The notes under the pieces: model-generated
Seen by the model: the letters and a program-made list of their open reading frames with translations, nothing else
The model's database searches: none
What the model was told of the DNA's origin: nothing
From: JALYLC01 sp963743275
Lineage (GTDB): Bacteria; Actinomycetota; Thermoleophilia; Gaiellales; JALYLC01
Reading direction: 5' to 3'
Length of the DNA stretch: 64,000 bases
Assembly (NCBI GenBank): GCA_963743275.1
Contig: CAVUPB010000007.1
Location: 62,001-126,000 of the forward strand
Translations under genes and position numbers: made by a program
Part shown: positions 24,290 through 32,572 of the stretch, piece by piece
How the letters are laid out: each line of letters opens with the position of its first letter
Numbering within the stretch: position 1 is the stretch's first letter

Positions 24290-24894
24290 GCGTGCGCGCT
24301 GCCGCGCCTCCGGCGCATGACGAGGTACACGATCCCGGCGACGATCGCGGCGGCGACCAGGTAGTCGAGGATCTCGAGGCGCTTGTGCCACTCGTCCCAC
24401 TTGGAGCCGACCTGCACGCCGATCAGCGTGAGTGCCAGCACCCACGGCACGCAGCCGATCGCGGTGTAGAGCGTGAAGCGCCAGAACGGCATGCGCGCGA
24501 TGCCCGCCGGCAGCGAGATGAACGTGCGGACGATGGGGAGGCAGCGGCTGATGAGCACGACGCGCTCGCCGCGCCGCGCGAACCAGCGGTCGGCCATGTC
24601 GAGGTGCGCGACGGTGATGTGCACCCAGCGGCCGTGGCGCTCGAGCAGCACGCGCCCGCCGCTCCTGCCGACGCCCCAGGCGATCCAGGAGCCGACGAGG
24701 TTGCCCGCCACGCCGGCGGCCACCGCCTCCGCGAGACCCATCTTGTGGATCGAGACGAGGTACCCCGCGAACAGCATGATCACCTCGCTCGGCACCGGCA
24801 GGCAGGCCGACTCGAGGATCATCAGGACGAACACCGCGGGCACGCCGTGGTCGCCGATCAGTTGCGTGACGTAGTCGACGATTCGATTCAGCAC
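24286..24894 (-). CDS. DedA (SNARE-associated) family membrane protein
   Basis: 202 residues with the DedA pattern: MILESACLPVPSEVIMLFAGYLV (the acidic and proline-bearing re-entrant helix), GNLVGSWIAWGVGRSGGR, then ISRCLPIVRTFISLPAGIARMPFWRFTLYTAIGCVPW. DedA proteins, including undecaprenyl-phosphate flippases such as UptA, act in lipid recycling. The PAP2 gene coupled downstream would make undecaprenyl phosphate, so the pair may form one lipid-carrier recycling unit; this is inference. It overlaps the upstream 65-residue gene by 7 bp. Confidence 0.9.
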   Translation of the reverse strand: MLNRIVDYVTQLIGDHGVPAVFVLMILESACLPVPSEVIMLFAGYLVSIHKMGLAEAVAAGVAGNLVGSWIAWGVGRSGGRVLLERHGRWVHITVAHLDMADRWFARRGERVVLISRCLPIVRTFISLPAGIARMPFWRFTLYTAIGCVPWVLALTLIGVQVGSKWDEWHKRLEILDYLVAAAIVAGIVYLVMRRRRGSAHA

Positions 24895-25085
24895 GAGAGC
24901 AGGTAGGCGCAGGGCCGCGGGTCGAGCGGCAGGGGGGAGGCGCCGACGCGGGAGACGACGAAGGCCGCGCCGTCGACCTCCACGCGCTCGTCGCGCTCGG
25001 GCGCGGCGCCGTCACGCTCCTCGAGGCGGTAGCCCTTCGGCGAGGGCACGAACAGGAGGTAGCCGGTGCGATCGTCGGTGCTCAC
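24888..25085 (-). CDS. Small conserved-looking protein, 65 residues
   Basis: GTG 25083-25085 to 24888. The sequence alternates short hydrophobic strands with charged turns (GYLLFVPSPKGYRLEERDG, VDGAAFVVSRVG, SPLPLDPRPCAYLLSC), consistent with a small beta-barrel cytoplasmic protein. It has a TAGGCT hexamer 6 bases upstream and overlaps the DedA start by 7 bp, both signs of a real gene. I believe similar short proteins occur in related actinobacteria, but no function is known to me. Confidence 0.65.
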   Translation of the reverse strand: MSTDDRTGYLLFVPSPKGYRLEERDGAAPERDERVEVDGAAFVVSRVGASPLPLDPRPCAYLLSC

Positions 25086-25091
25086 GCCCGA

Positions 25092-25097
25092 AGCCTA
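25092..25097 (-). promoter_or_regulatory. -10 element (TAGGCT) of the 65-residue gene / dedA operon
   Basis: TAGGCT on the minus strand with TCGGGC between it and the GTG at 25085. Leaderless geometry. Confidence 0.5.
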
Positions 25098-25192
25098 CTG
25101 AGAACCGATTTCGGGAGTTGCGGGGTGTTCGGGGGTCTCGAATCGCCTGCGGTCTGGTTGTCGGGCGCGGTGGGTTGAAACCGGTTCTGCAG
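25098..25192. repeat. 95-bp segment bounded by inverted copies of AGAACCGRTTTC
   Basis: The left end CTGAGAACCGATTTCGG (25098-25114) and the right end (25174-25192, inverse complement CTGCAGAACCGGTTTCAAC) are inverted relative to each other and share a 12-13 bp core with the palindrome at 5996-6014. The segment fills the gap between two divergent genes. It may be a small inverted-repeat element or paired regulatory sites. Confidence 0.4.
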
Positions 25193-25231
25193 CCGGGCCC
25201 TTCTCAGCACCTGCCGTGGCATCCTGCGGCG

Positions 25232-25897
25232 ATGCGACTCCGTCTCCCACTGCTGCTGGGGGCGATCGTGGCCGTCGCCATGGTCGTCTCCCCGGCCCAG
25301 GCCGCGAGCAGCGCCGGCTGCTCCTCCGCGAAGCCGGCCGCGGCCGGCAAGGCCAAGCCCGGCTACAAGAAGCCCGCGACCGTACTCGCCAAGGGCAAGC
25401 GCTACGCGATCGTGATGACGACGACGTGCGGCCCGATCCGCATCGTCCTCGACCGCAAGCTCGGCGGGCCGATCCCCAACTCGATCGCGTTCCTGGCCCA
25501 GAAGCACTTCTACGACGGCCTCACGTTCCACCGCGTCGTGGCCGGATTCATCCTCCAGGGCGGCGACCCCAAGGGCGACGGTACGGGCGGCCCGGGGTAC
25601 CAGGTGGTCGGGGCGCTGCCACGGTCGTATCGCTACAAGATCGGCGACTTCGCGATGGCCAAGACGCTGAACGACCCGTCGGGCGCCTCGGGATCGCAGT
25701 TCTTCGTGATCTCGGGCCAGCAGGGCACGAACCTGCCGCCCGACTACGGCGTGCTCGGCCACGCTGCGGACGCGGCCTCGCTGGCGACGATCAGGCGCAT
25801 CGCCGCGCTCGCGACGAACGCGTGCGGCAACTCCCAGGGCTGCCCGCCGTCGAAGAAGGTCTGGATCGTGACCGCAAAGCTCGTGACGCTGCCCTAG
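25232..25897 (+). CDS. Exported cyclophilin-type peptidyl-prolyl isomerase
   Basis: 221 residues. Signal peptide LRLPLLLGAIVAVAMVVSPAQA, then a low-complexity linker rich in Ala, Lys and Pro. The cyclophilin domain follows: NSIAFLAQKHFYDGLTFHRVVAGFILQGGDPKGDGTGGPGY and GSQFFVISGQQ. The catalytic FHR and QGGDP elements are intact. It would catalyse proline isomerisation of exported proteins. The C-terminal ALATNACGNSQGCPPSKKVWI has two cysteines that could form a disulfide. The start is ATG 25232; no strong ribosome-binding site is visible. Confidence 0.92.
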   Translation: MRLRLPLLLGAIVAVAMVVSPAQAASSAGCSSAKPAAAGKAKPGYKKPATVLAKGKRYAIVMTTTCGPIRIVLDRKLGGPIPNSIAFLAQKHFYDGLTFHRVVAGFILQGGDPKGDGTGGPGYQVVGALPRSYRYKIGDFAMAKTLNDPSGASGSQFFVISGQQGTNLPPDYGVLGHAADAASLATIRRIAALATNACGNSQGCPPSKKVWIVTAKLVTLP

Positions 25898-25949
25898 CGT
25901 CGCCCGCGGGTCGGCGTGTGCGGCCCTGGTCGCGCGGGGCGCACGTGCG

Positions 25950-25955
25950 TAGCAT
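25950..25955 (+). promoter_or_regulatory. -10 element (TAGCAT) of the WD40-like protein gene
   Basis: TAGCAT, seven bases (CTGGCGC), then ATG 25963. Leaderless geometry. Confidence 0.5.
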
Positions 25956-25962
25956 CTGGCGC

Positions 25963-27879
25963 ATGACGGTGCGGCCCCGGCTTCGGAGCCTCGTGCATGC
26001 GTGCGCGCTCGCGCTCCTGCTGGGCGCGGCGACCACGGCGGCGCCGGCGGCGCCCAGCGCGGCGCCGGCGGGCCAGATCGTCTTCGCCAGCAACCGCGCG
26101 ACCGCGAACCCCGGTGAGATCTACGCGCTCGCAGTGGGCGTCCCGCAGCGCGCGGTGTCACCGAGCACCGGCGCCGACGTCGGCCTGGGCGTGTCGCCGC
26201 GGGGCAGGGCGTACGCGTTCTGGAGCGACCGCTCCGGGTCGTTCCGGCTGATGATCGCTCGCGGCGGTGGCAGTCCTCTGCGCACGGTGGCCGTCCCGGG
26301 TGCGAATCCGCAGTACCCGTCGTTTCCCCCGAGCTTCTCGCCGGACGGAACGCGCCTGCTCGTCCCGTACGTGCCGGCGGGATCAAGCGACGGCGTGCTG
26401 CGCTTCGCGCTCGCCGACGTGCGCTCGGGTCCTGCGCGGCGCCTGAGCCTGCCGTGCGGCGAGACGCCGGTCTGGTCGCCCAACGGCCTGGCCCTCGCCT
26501 GTGGCGACCTCCGCGTGCACCGCGTGGTCGTGACCGACCTCACCGGGCATGTGCGCTTCAGCGCGCCCGGGACGTCCGCTCTGTGGTCGGCCGACGGGCG
26601 GCTCGCAATCGCGGATCCCGCGCACACGGCGATCGTGGACGCGCACGGCCGCGTGCTCGAGCGCCTCGGCGGAACGGCGCAGGCCTGGTCGCCCGACGGG
26701 CGCTCGCTTGCGCTCGAGCGCTCCGGCGCCCTCGTGCTCGCCCAGCCCGGCCGCGGCAGCGACCGCGTCGTCTACCGCTTCGGGCAGGGCAGCCTCTACG
26801 GGGTGGCGTTCACGCCCGACGGGCGCGACCTCAGCTACGTGGACACGACCGGCGCGCGTGTGCTCACGCCCGTCGCGGGCGGCGCGCCGCGCACCCTGGC
26901 ACCAGGCTTCGGGAGCGTCTGGTCGCGCGACGGCCGTCTCGCGTTCCCGGTCATCAAGGGCACCACGGCCGCGATCGAGATCGGCGACCGCTTCGGAGCC
27001 CACGCGCGCATCGTGGGTCGCGTCGGGTTCGACGACCACGGCGTCTTCACGCTCGCGTGGCTCGGGGACGGCAGCCGGCTGCTCGTCAACGCGAGCGTTC
27101 GCGATCACGCCGACCTCTGGACGATGAACGCGAACGGCAGCGCACAGCGCCGGCTCACGAACACGGGCGAGCGCATCGGCGAGCCTGCCTGGAGCGCGGA
27201 CGGTGCCCGGCTCGCCTATGACGACGCAGCGTTCGCCGGGGGCATGTGCGGCTACTGCGGGGGCGATGTCGTCGTGGCCGACGCCGGCGGGCGCAAGCGG
27301 TTCGCGGTGCCGGGCGCGCAGCCGGGCCAGCAGTCGAGCGACACGTCTCCGAGCTGGTCGCCCGACGGAACGCGGATCGCGGTGTCGAACGCCTTCAACG
27401 GCGGCGTCTACGTGGTCGGCCTGGACGGCAGCGGTCGCCTGCAGGTCGCTCCCGATGCAGCCGGCTCGGGCGCCTGGTCGCCCGACGGCGCGACGATCGC
27501 CTATGTGGACAACTTCGGCGGCGGCGCGATCTGGGGGGTCGACCCGGCCGGCGCGAATCGCCGCAGGCTCCTGCCGGGATCGGCGCTCAAGGCCACCTCC
27601 GTGAGCTGGTCGCCCGACGGCCGGCTGCTCGCGTTCACGACGAGCAACGGCGTGTACGTGAGCGCCTCCGACGGCTCGGGGGCCCCGCTGCGCGTCGCGG
27701 ACGCCGCGTCGCCGGGCCGCGCGACCTTCTCGCCCGACGGCGCATGGCTCGCCTTCACGGCGCAGACCGGCACCGTGCACCCCTATCGCGCGGTCTACGC
27801 CGTCGGCAGCGACGGCAGCGGCCTGCGGCAGCTCACGAAGGGGCCGTACGACAGCTTCGACCCGGCCTGGAGACCCTAG
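25963..27879 (+). CDS. Secreted TolB/WD40-like beta-propeller protein
   Basis: 638 residues. Signal peptide (HACALALLLGAATTAAPAAPSA), then repeated propeller blades marked by the PD40 motif: WSPDG, FSPDG, WSADG or FTPDG occurs at least nine times, including WSPDGRSLAL, WSPDGTRIAV, WSPDGATIAY and FSPDGAWLAF. The number of blades suggests two fused propellers. A GGMCGYCGGD motif adds a possible CxxC in one blade. TolB-like propellers usually bind proteins or peptides; no catalytic domain is attached. It lies 65 bp downstream of the cyclophilin gene with its own putative promoter. Confidence 0.85.
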   Translation: MTVRPRLRSLVHACALALLLGAATTAAPAAPSAAPAGQIVFASNRATANPGEIYALAVGVPQRAVSPSTGADVGLGVSPRGRAYAFWSDRSGSFRLMIARGGGSPLRTVAVPGANPQYPSFPPSFSPDGTRLLVPYVPAGSSDGVLRFALADVRSGPARRLSLPCGETPVWSPNGLALACGDLRVHRVVVTDLTGHVRFSAPGTSALWSADGRLAIADPAHTAIVDAHGRVLERLGGTAQAWSPDGRSLALERSGALVLAQPGRGSDRVVYRFGQGSLYGVAFTPDGRDLSYVDTTGARVLTPVAGGAPRTLAPGFGSVWSRDGRLAFPVIKGTTAAIEIGDRFGAHARIVGRVGFDDHGVFTLAWLGDGSRLLVNASVRDHADLWTMNANGSAQRRLTNTGERIGEPAWSADGARLAYDDAAFAGGMCGYCGGDVVVADAGGRKRFAVPGAQPGQQSSDTSPSWSPDGTRIAVSNAFNGGVYVVGLDGSGRLQVAPDAAGSGAWSPDGATIAYVDNFGGGAIWGVDPAGANRRRLLPGSALKATSVSWSPDGRLLAFTTSNGVYVSASDGSGAPLRVADAASPGRATFSPDGAWLAFTAQTGTVHPYRAVYAVGSDGSGLRQLTKGPYDSFDPAWRP

Positions 27880-27883
27880 GCCC

Positions 27884-28984
27884 TCAGTCGTAGGCGCGAA
27901 CGCGCCGGTACAGCGTGTCGCGCTGCACCGGCCGCTTGCCCGCCGCGCGGATGAGGCGGCAGAAGTCGTCGACGGACGCGCGGTAGGTCGTGCCGGCGGC
28001 CGAGACGACGTTCTCCTCGATCATGATCGAGCCGAGGTCGTCGGCGCCGAAGTGGAGCGCGACCTGGCCGATCTTGAGCCCCTGGGTCACCCAGGAGGAC
28101 TGGATGTGGTCGACGTTGTCGAGGTAGAGCCGCGAGACGGCCTGCGTGAGCAGGTAGTCGAAGGACGTCGGCGTCTCCGTGATCTGCTTGCCGAGGCGCG
28201 TGTTGTCGGGCTGGAACGTCCACGAGATGAACGCGCGGAAGCCGTGCATCTCGTCCTGCAGGTCGCGGATGCGGCGCATGTGCTCGATGCGCTCCTCGAG
28301 CGTCTCGACATGGCCGTACATCATCGTCGCCGTCGTCGACATGCCCAGGCGATGGGCCTCGCGCATGACGCCGAGCCACTCGGCCGTCTTCGTCTTCTTG
28401 GGCGCGATGATCTTGCGGACGCGGTCGACCAGCACCTCGCCGCCGCCGCCGGGCAGCGAGTCGAGGCCGGAGTCGCGCAGGCGCGAGAGCGTCTCGGCGA
28501 CCGTCAGCCGCGAGCGCCGCGAGATGTGCTGGATCTCCGGCGGCGAGAGCGCGTGCAGATGGATCTTGTAGCGCGCCTTGATGCCCGCGAAGAGATCCTC
28601 GTACCACTCGATGGCGAGGTCGGGATGGTGGCCGCCCTGCATCAGCACGGCGGTGCCGCCGAGCGCCAGCGTCTCCTCGATCTTCTTGTGGATCACCGGC
28701 TTGGGGAGCACGTAGCCCTCGCGCGTATCGCCCGGGCGGCGGTAGAACGCGCAGAAGTCGCAGTCGGTGACGCAGACGTTCGTGTAGTTGATGTTCCGGT
28801 CGACGATGAACGTCACCTCGTCCGGATCGCTCTTGCGGGAGCGCATCTCGTCGGCCGCGCGCCCGATCGCGACGAGGTCGCGCGAGCGCAGCAGCGTGGC
28901 GGCGTCGTCGTCCTCGAGCCGGACGCCCTCGAGCACCCGCTCGAGGATCGCCTGCACGGGACGGGTGGCGACGTCGACTGCCAT
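27884..28984 (-). CDS. mqnC: Cyclic dehypoxanthine futalosine synthase
   Basis: Radical SAM enzyme of the futalosine route to menaquinone. 366 residues with the cluster motif C-x3-C-x2-C in CVTDCDFCAFYRRPG, VLMQGGHHPDL, and GGGGEVLVDRVRKIIAP. It closes the cyclic product from dehypoxanthine futalosine. Last gene of the ubiX-menG-polyprenyl synthase-mqnE-mqnA-mqnC run, 5 bp after mqnA. A TACGCT seven bases before ATG 28982-28984 could also give it an internal leaderless promoter. Confidence 0.94.
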   Translation of the reverse strand: MAVDVATRPVQAILERVLEGVRLEDDDAATLLRSRDLVAIGRAADEMRSRKSDPDEVTFIVDRNINYTNVCVTDCDFCAFYRRPGDTREGYVLPKPVIHKKIEETLALGGTAVLMQGGHHPDLAIEWYEDLFAGIKARYKIHLHALSPPEIQHISRRSRLTVAETLSRLRDSGLDSLPGGGGEVLVDRVRKIIAPKKTKTAEWLGVMREAHRLGMSTTATMMYGHVETLEERIEHMRRIRDLQDEMHGFRAFISWTFQPDNTRLGKQITETPTSFDYLLTQAVSRLYLDNVDHIQSSWVTQGLKIGQVALHFGADDLGSIMIEENVVSAAGTTYRASVDDFCRLIRAAGKRPVQRDTLYRRVRAYD

Positions 28985-28989
28985 CGCCG

Positions 28990-29769
28990 TCAGCGTACGC
29001 GAGCGGTGTCGGCGAAGCGCAGCTCGGGCGTGCCCGCGATCGCGCCGCGCTCGGCGGCCAGCGCGTAGAAGCGCTCGAGGCCGGCGCGCTCGCGCTCGCC
29101 GAAGCCGTAGCGGAGCTTCTCGAAGTAGCGCGCGAGATAGCCCGCCGGGAAGCCATGGCGCTCGCTCGCGGCCTTCGCGACGAGGTCGGCGTGCTCGGAG
29201 GCCTCGGCGACGGCCCCGCGCAGCGCGCGGTCGATGCGGCCGAGTGCGTCGGGGTCGCAGTCGCGTTGCGCCGCCCACACGGCGAACACCATGGGCAGGC
29301 CGGTGCGCTCGCGCCAGAGCGCGCCGAGGTCGTGGTGCGGCGTCGGATCCGAGAACGCCGAGCGGAGCGCCGGATCGCCGATCAGCAGGCGCGCGTCGGC
29401 GTCCTCGTTCTCCCCGCGGATCTCGGCGTGGGGGACGAGCACCTTGACGAGCGCGACGGAGGTCGCCGAATCGCTCGTCACCGCGATGCTGCGCACGGCC
29501 GGGAGGGGCAGCGGCGTGACCAGCTGCACCGACTCGACGGCGCCGTCCGAGCCCACGCAGAGCGACGGCAGCAGCACGTAGCGCTCCGGATTGTTCGCGT
29601 ACTCGACGCTCGAGACGTTCGCGACGTCGAGCTCGCGCGCCGCGAGCATGCGATTGAGCTGCGTCGGGACGGCCGCGACCTCCTCGACCTCATCCGGATC
29701 GAGGTGGCGCGCCAGCGCCCATTCGACCGGGAAGGTGTTGATGAACGCGACGCGGCCGAGGCGCAGCAT
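28990..29769 (-). CDS. mqnA: Chorismate dehydratase
   Basis: First committed enzyme of the futalosine pathway; converts chorismate to 3-enolpyruvylbenzoate. 259 residues with the solute-binding-protein-like fold typical of MqnA: GRVAFINTFPVEWAL, ELDVANVSSVEYANNPERY, SDSATSVALVKVLV and ARLLIGDPALR. The start ATG 29767-29769 overlaps the last base of the mqnE stop. Confidence 0.93.
   Translation of the reverse strand: MLRLGRVAFINTFPVEWALARHLDPDEVEEVAAVPTQLNRMLAARELDVANVSSVEYANNPERYVLLPSLCVGSDGAVESVQLVTPLPLPAVRSIAVTSDSATSVALVKVLVPHAEIRGENEDADARLLIGDPALRSAFSDPTPHHDLGALWRERTGLPMVFAVWAAQRDCDPDALGRIDRALRGAVAEASEHADLVAKAASERHGFPAGYLARYFEKLRYGFGERERAGLERFYALAAERGAIAGTPELRFADTARVR
28992..28997 (-). 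promoter_or_regulatory. Internal -10 element (TACGCT) before mqnC
   Basis: TACGCT on the minus strand within the 3' end of mqnA, seven bases before the mqnC ATG. It may be a secondary leaderless promoter inside the operon. Confidence 0.4.
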
Positions 29770-30884
29770 CAATCGAAGCGGCGGACGACGTTGTAGAACG
29801 AGTCGCGCTGCACCGGGATGCGCCCGGCCTCGCGGATCACGCGCACGAGCGAGGCGACCTTCTCCTCGGTCGGCGTCACGGCGCCGGCGGCGTGCGCGAT
29901 CGTCTCCTCGACGACCGTGCCCTGGATGTCGTTGGCGCCGAAGTGCAGCGCGACCTGGGCGAGCGGCGTCGAGATCATGATCCAGTACGCCTTGATGTGC
30001 TCGATGTTGTCGAGCATGAGGCGCGAGACGGCCTGCATCTTGAGGTCGTCGTGGCCGCTCGTGAACGTCCAGCCGCGGCGCTCGAAGACGGTGTTCTCGG
30101 GATGGAACGGCAGCGGGATGAAGGCCATGAACCCGCCGGTCTCGTCCTGCAGCTCGCGCAGGCGCAGCAGGTGGTCGACGCGCTCCTCGTAGGTCTCGAC
30201 GTGGTTGTAGAGCATCGTGCAGTGCGTCTTGACGCCCATGCCGTGCGCCAGCCGGTGCACCTCGAGCCAGATGTCGGGATGCTCCTTGCCGGGCGCGACG
30301 ATCTTGCGCACGCGGTCGGCGAACACCTCGGCGCCGCCGCCGGGCAGCGTCTCCACGCCGGCCGCGAACAGCTCCTTGAGCACCTCGGCGTGGGAGAGCC
30401 CGGAGAGCTTGGTGATGTGATGGACCTCGGACGCCGTGAAGCACTTGAGCGTGACGTCGGGCAGCGCCGCCTTGAGGCTGCGTACGAGGTCGAGGTAGTA
30501 GTCGAGGTCGAGGTAGGGGCTCTCGCCGCCGACCATGTGGATCTCGCTGTAGGGCTCGTGCTCGTAGTGCTTGACGGCGTGCTGGGTGAGCGGCCCGATC
30601 TCCCACGTGTAGGCGCCGTCCTGCTTGTTCGTGCGCGCGAACGCGCAGAACTTGCACTTCACCCGGCACACGTTCGTGTGGTTGAGGTACAGGTTGTTGA
30701 CGAAGTAGACCTCGTCGCTGCCGCCGCGCAGGCGCCGCGCCTGGTCGGCGAGCTCGCCGAGGCCGAGCAGGTCGTCGCTCTCGAGCAGCGCGACGCCGTC
30801 GTCGAAATCGAGTCGCTCGCCCGCCAGCACCTTCTCGCGGACGGGGTCGATCAGCGTGCGCGTAAGACCTGCCGTGCTTGCCAT
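29769..30884 (-). CDS. mqnE: Aminofutalosine synthase
   Basis: 371-residue radical SAM enzyme that joins 3-enolpyruvylbenzoate to the SAM-derived adenosyl radical to give 6-amino-6-deoxyfutalosine. The cluster motif is in NVCRVKCKFCAFARTNKQ; EIHMVGGESPYLDLDYY and GGGAEVFADRVRKIVAPGKE are family markers. It is homologous to MqnC (both end in PVQRDxxY). The remaining steps need MqnB (futalosine hydrolase), which is not in the window. Confidence 0.94.
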   Translation of the reverse strand: MASTAGLTRTLIDPVREKVLAGERLDFDDGVALLESDDLLGLGELADQARRLRGGSDEVYFVNNLYLNHTNVCRVKCKFCAFARTNKQDGAYTWEIGPLTQHAVKHYEHEPYSEIHMVGGESPYLDLDYYLDLVRSLKAALPDVTLKCFTASEVHHITKLSGLSHAEVLKELFAAGVETLPGGGAEVFADRVRKIVAPGKEHPDIWLEVHRLAHGMGVKTHCTMLYNHVETYEERVDHLLRLRELQDETGGFMAFIPLPFHPENTVFERRGWTFTSGHDDLKMQAVSRLMLDNIEHIKAYWIMISTPLAQVALHFGANDIQGTVVEETIAHAAGAVTPTEEKVASLVRVIREAGRIPVQRDSFYNVVRRFD

Positions 30885-30890
30885 CGGCTC

Positions 30891-31862
30891 TCAGTGGTCG
30901 CGGGTGGTCGCTGCCTGCACGATAGCCCCGAGCGCCCGGCGATCGCTGCGGTCGGGCAGCGCGGCGAGCGCCGCGCGCGCGGCGTCGGCGTGCTCGAGCA
31001 CGGCCCGGCGCGCCTCGGCGATCGCGCCCGTCGCTGCCACGCGTCCCAGCAGGCCCACGACGTCGCCGGCCGCGCGCTCGCGGTCGAGCAGCGCGGCGGC
31101 CACCTGGGGATCGCGCTTCGCCGCGAGCAGCAGCGGGAGCGTGACCGTGCCGTCGAGCAGGTCGACGCCGAGCGCCTTGCCCGTCGCCTCGGGATCGCCG
31201 TCGCAGTCGAGCAGGTCGTCGGCGAGCTGGAACGCGATGCCGAGCTGCTCGCCGAAGCGCTCGAGCGCGTCGCTGCCGCTGCGGTCGAGCCCGCCGAACA
31301 TGCCGCCGAGCGCGCAGGCGGCCGCGAACAGCCGGCCCGTCTTGAAGAGGCAGCGCTCGAGGTAGGCCTCGACGGTGATCTCGGGGCGCCGCGCCTGCTC
31401 GCTCTGCAGCGCCTCGCCGCGCGCCAGGTCGAGCGTGGCCCGGGCCAGCAGCGCGACCGCCTCGGGGGAACCCGCCCGCGCGAGCCCCGCGAACGCGAGT
31501 GCGAAGAGGTGGTCGCCGGTCGCGCGCGCGAGTGCCTCGCCGTGCCGCGCCCACACGGTCGCGTGCCCGCGCCGCAGCGGCGCGGCGTCGAGGACGTCGT
31601 CGTGGACGAGCGTCGCCATGTGCACGAGCTCGACGGCGCAGGCGGCGATCTCGAGCTCCGGGCGCTCGCGCGCATCGGGCGGAGCCGCGATCAGCACGAG
31701 CAGGGGGCGCAGACGCTTGCCGCCGGCGGCGAGCGTCTCGCGCGACGCGCGCCCCACGAGGTCGTCGGCGAGCTGGTCGGCCAGCCGCTGCTCCACGGCC
31801 GCCAGGAACGGCAGCGTGCGCGGGCCGGCGAGGCCGCTGACGTCGTGGGCCGCGACGGTCAC
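30891..31862 (-). CDS. Polyprenyl diphosphate synthase, menaquinone side chain
   Basis: 323 residues, an E-isoprenyl diphosphate synthase. The first aspartate-rich motif is HMATLVHDDVLD (DDxxD), the second FQLADDLLDCDGD. GGKRLRPLLVLIA is the diphosphate-binding Lys/Arg segment, and the residues before the first motif (ACAVELV) carry small side chains as in long-chain synthases. The position between menG and mqnE makes it the likely maker of the menaquinone prenyl tail (heptaprenyl to nonaprenyl). It is coupled to menG by a GTGA overlap. Confidence 0.9.
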   Translation of the reverse strand: MTVAAHDVSGLAGPRTLPFLAAVEQRLADQLADDLVGRASRETLAAGGKRLRPLLVLIAAPPDARERPELEIAACAVELVHMATLVHDDVLDAAPLRRGHATVWARHGEALARATGDHLFALAFAGLARAGSPEAVALLARATLDLARGEALQSEQARRPEITVEAYLERCLFKTGRLFAAACALGGMFGGLDRSGSDALERFGEQLGIAFQLADDLLDCDGDPEATGKALGVDLLDGTVTLPLLLAAKRDPQVAAALLDRERAAGDVVGLLGRVAATGAIAEARRAVLEHADAARAALAALPDRSDRRALGAIVQAATTRDH

Positions 31863-32572
31863 TTGCCCACCTCGCCGACGTGCAGCGCGACGATGCCGCC
31901 TGCCAGCAGGCGGTAGCGGACGCTCGTCATGCCGGCGCGATGGTACGCCTCGCCGAGCTCGTCGGGCCCGGGGAACCTGCGCACGGACGCCGGCAGGTAC
32001 GAGTACGCGCCGCCACGGTCGAAGACCTTGCCGAGCGCCGGGATGCCGCGGTCGAACCAGAGCGAGTAGAAGCCCTTGAGCGGGCCATGCGGCGGCCGCG
32101 TGATCTCGAGGCAGACGACCCGCCCGCCCGGGCGCACGACGCGCGCCAGTTCGCGCAGGCCGGCCTCGGGGTCGGGGAGGTTGCGCAGGCCGAACGCGAT
32201 CGTGGCGGCCGCAAACGAGTTGTCGGCGAACGGCATCGCGGTGGCGTCGCCGCGCACCCACTCGACCGCGGCCGCGTCCTCGCCCGGCGACTTGCGCGCG
32301 GCCCGGCGCAGCATCTCGGCCGAGAAGTCGAGGCCGGTCACCTGCCCGCTGAGGCCCACGACGCGCGCGAGCTCGAGCGCGAGGTCGCCGGTGCCGCAGC
32401 ACGCGTCGAGCACCGCGGCGCCGCGCCCGACGCCGGTCTCGCGCGCCGCGATCGCGCGCCAGCGCCGGTCGAGGCCGGCCGTCATCACGCGGTTCATGAG
32501 GTCGTAGGGCCCGGCGATGCGGTCGAACATGCGCTCGACGTCGGCGGGATCGAGGCGGTCGCGGACGCTCAC
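31859..32572 (-). CDS. menG: Demethylmenaquinone methyltransferase
   Basis: 237-residue class I SAM methyltransferase of the UbiE/MenG family. MFDRIAGPYDLMNRVMTAGLDRRWR is the family N-terminus, VLDACCGTGDLALELA is SAM motif I, and FGLRNLPDPEAGLREL and YSYLPASVRRFP are further markers. It methylates demethylmenaquinone in the last step. A GTGA overlap joins it to ubiX upstream and to the polyprenyl synthase downstream. Confidence 0.94.
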   Translation of the reverse strand: MSVRDRLDPADVERMFDRIAGPYDLMNRVMTAGLDRRWRAIAARETGVGRGAAVLDACCGTGDLALELARVVGLSGQVTGLDFSAEMLRRAARKSPGEDAAAVEWVRGDATAMPFADNSFAAATIAFGLRNLPDPEAGLRELARVVRPGGRVVCLEITRPPHGPLKGFYSLWFDRGIPALGKVFDRGGAYSYLPASVRRFPGPDELGEAYHRAGMTSVRYRLLAGGIVALHVGEVGK

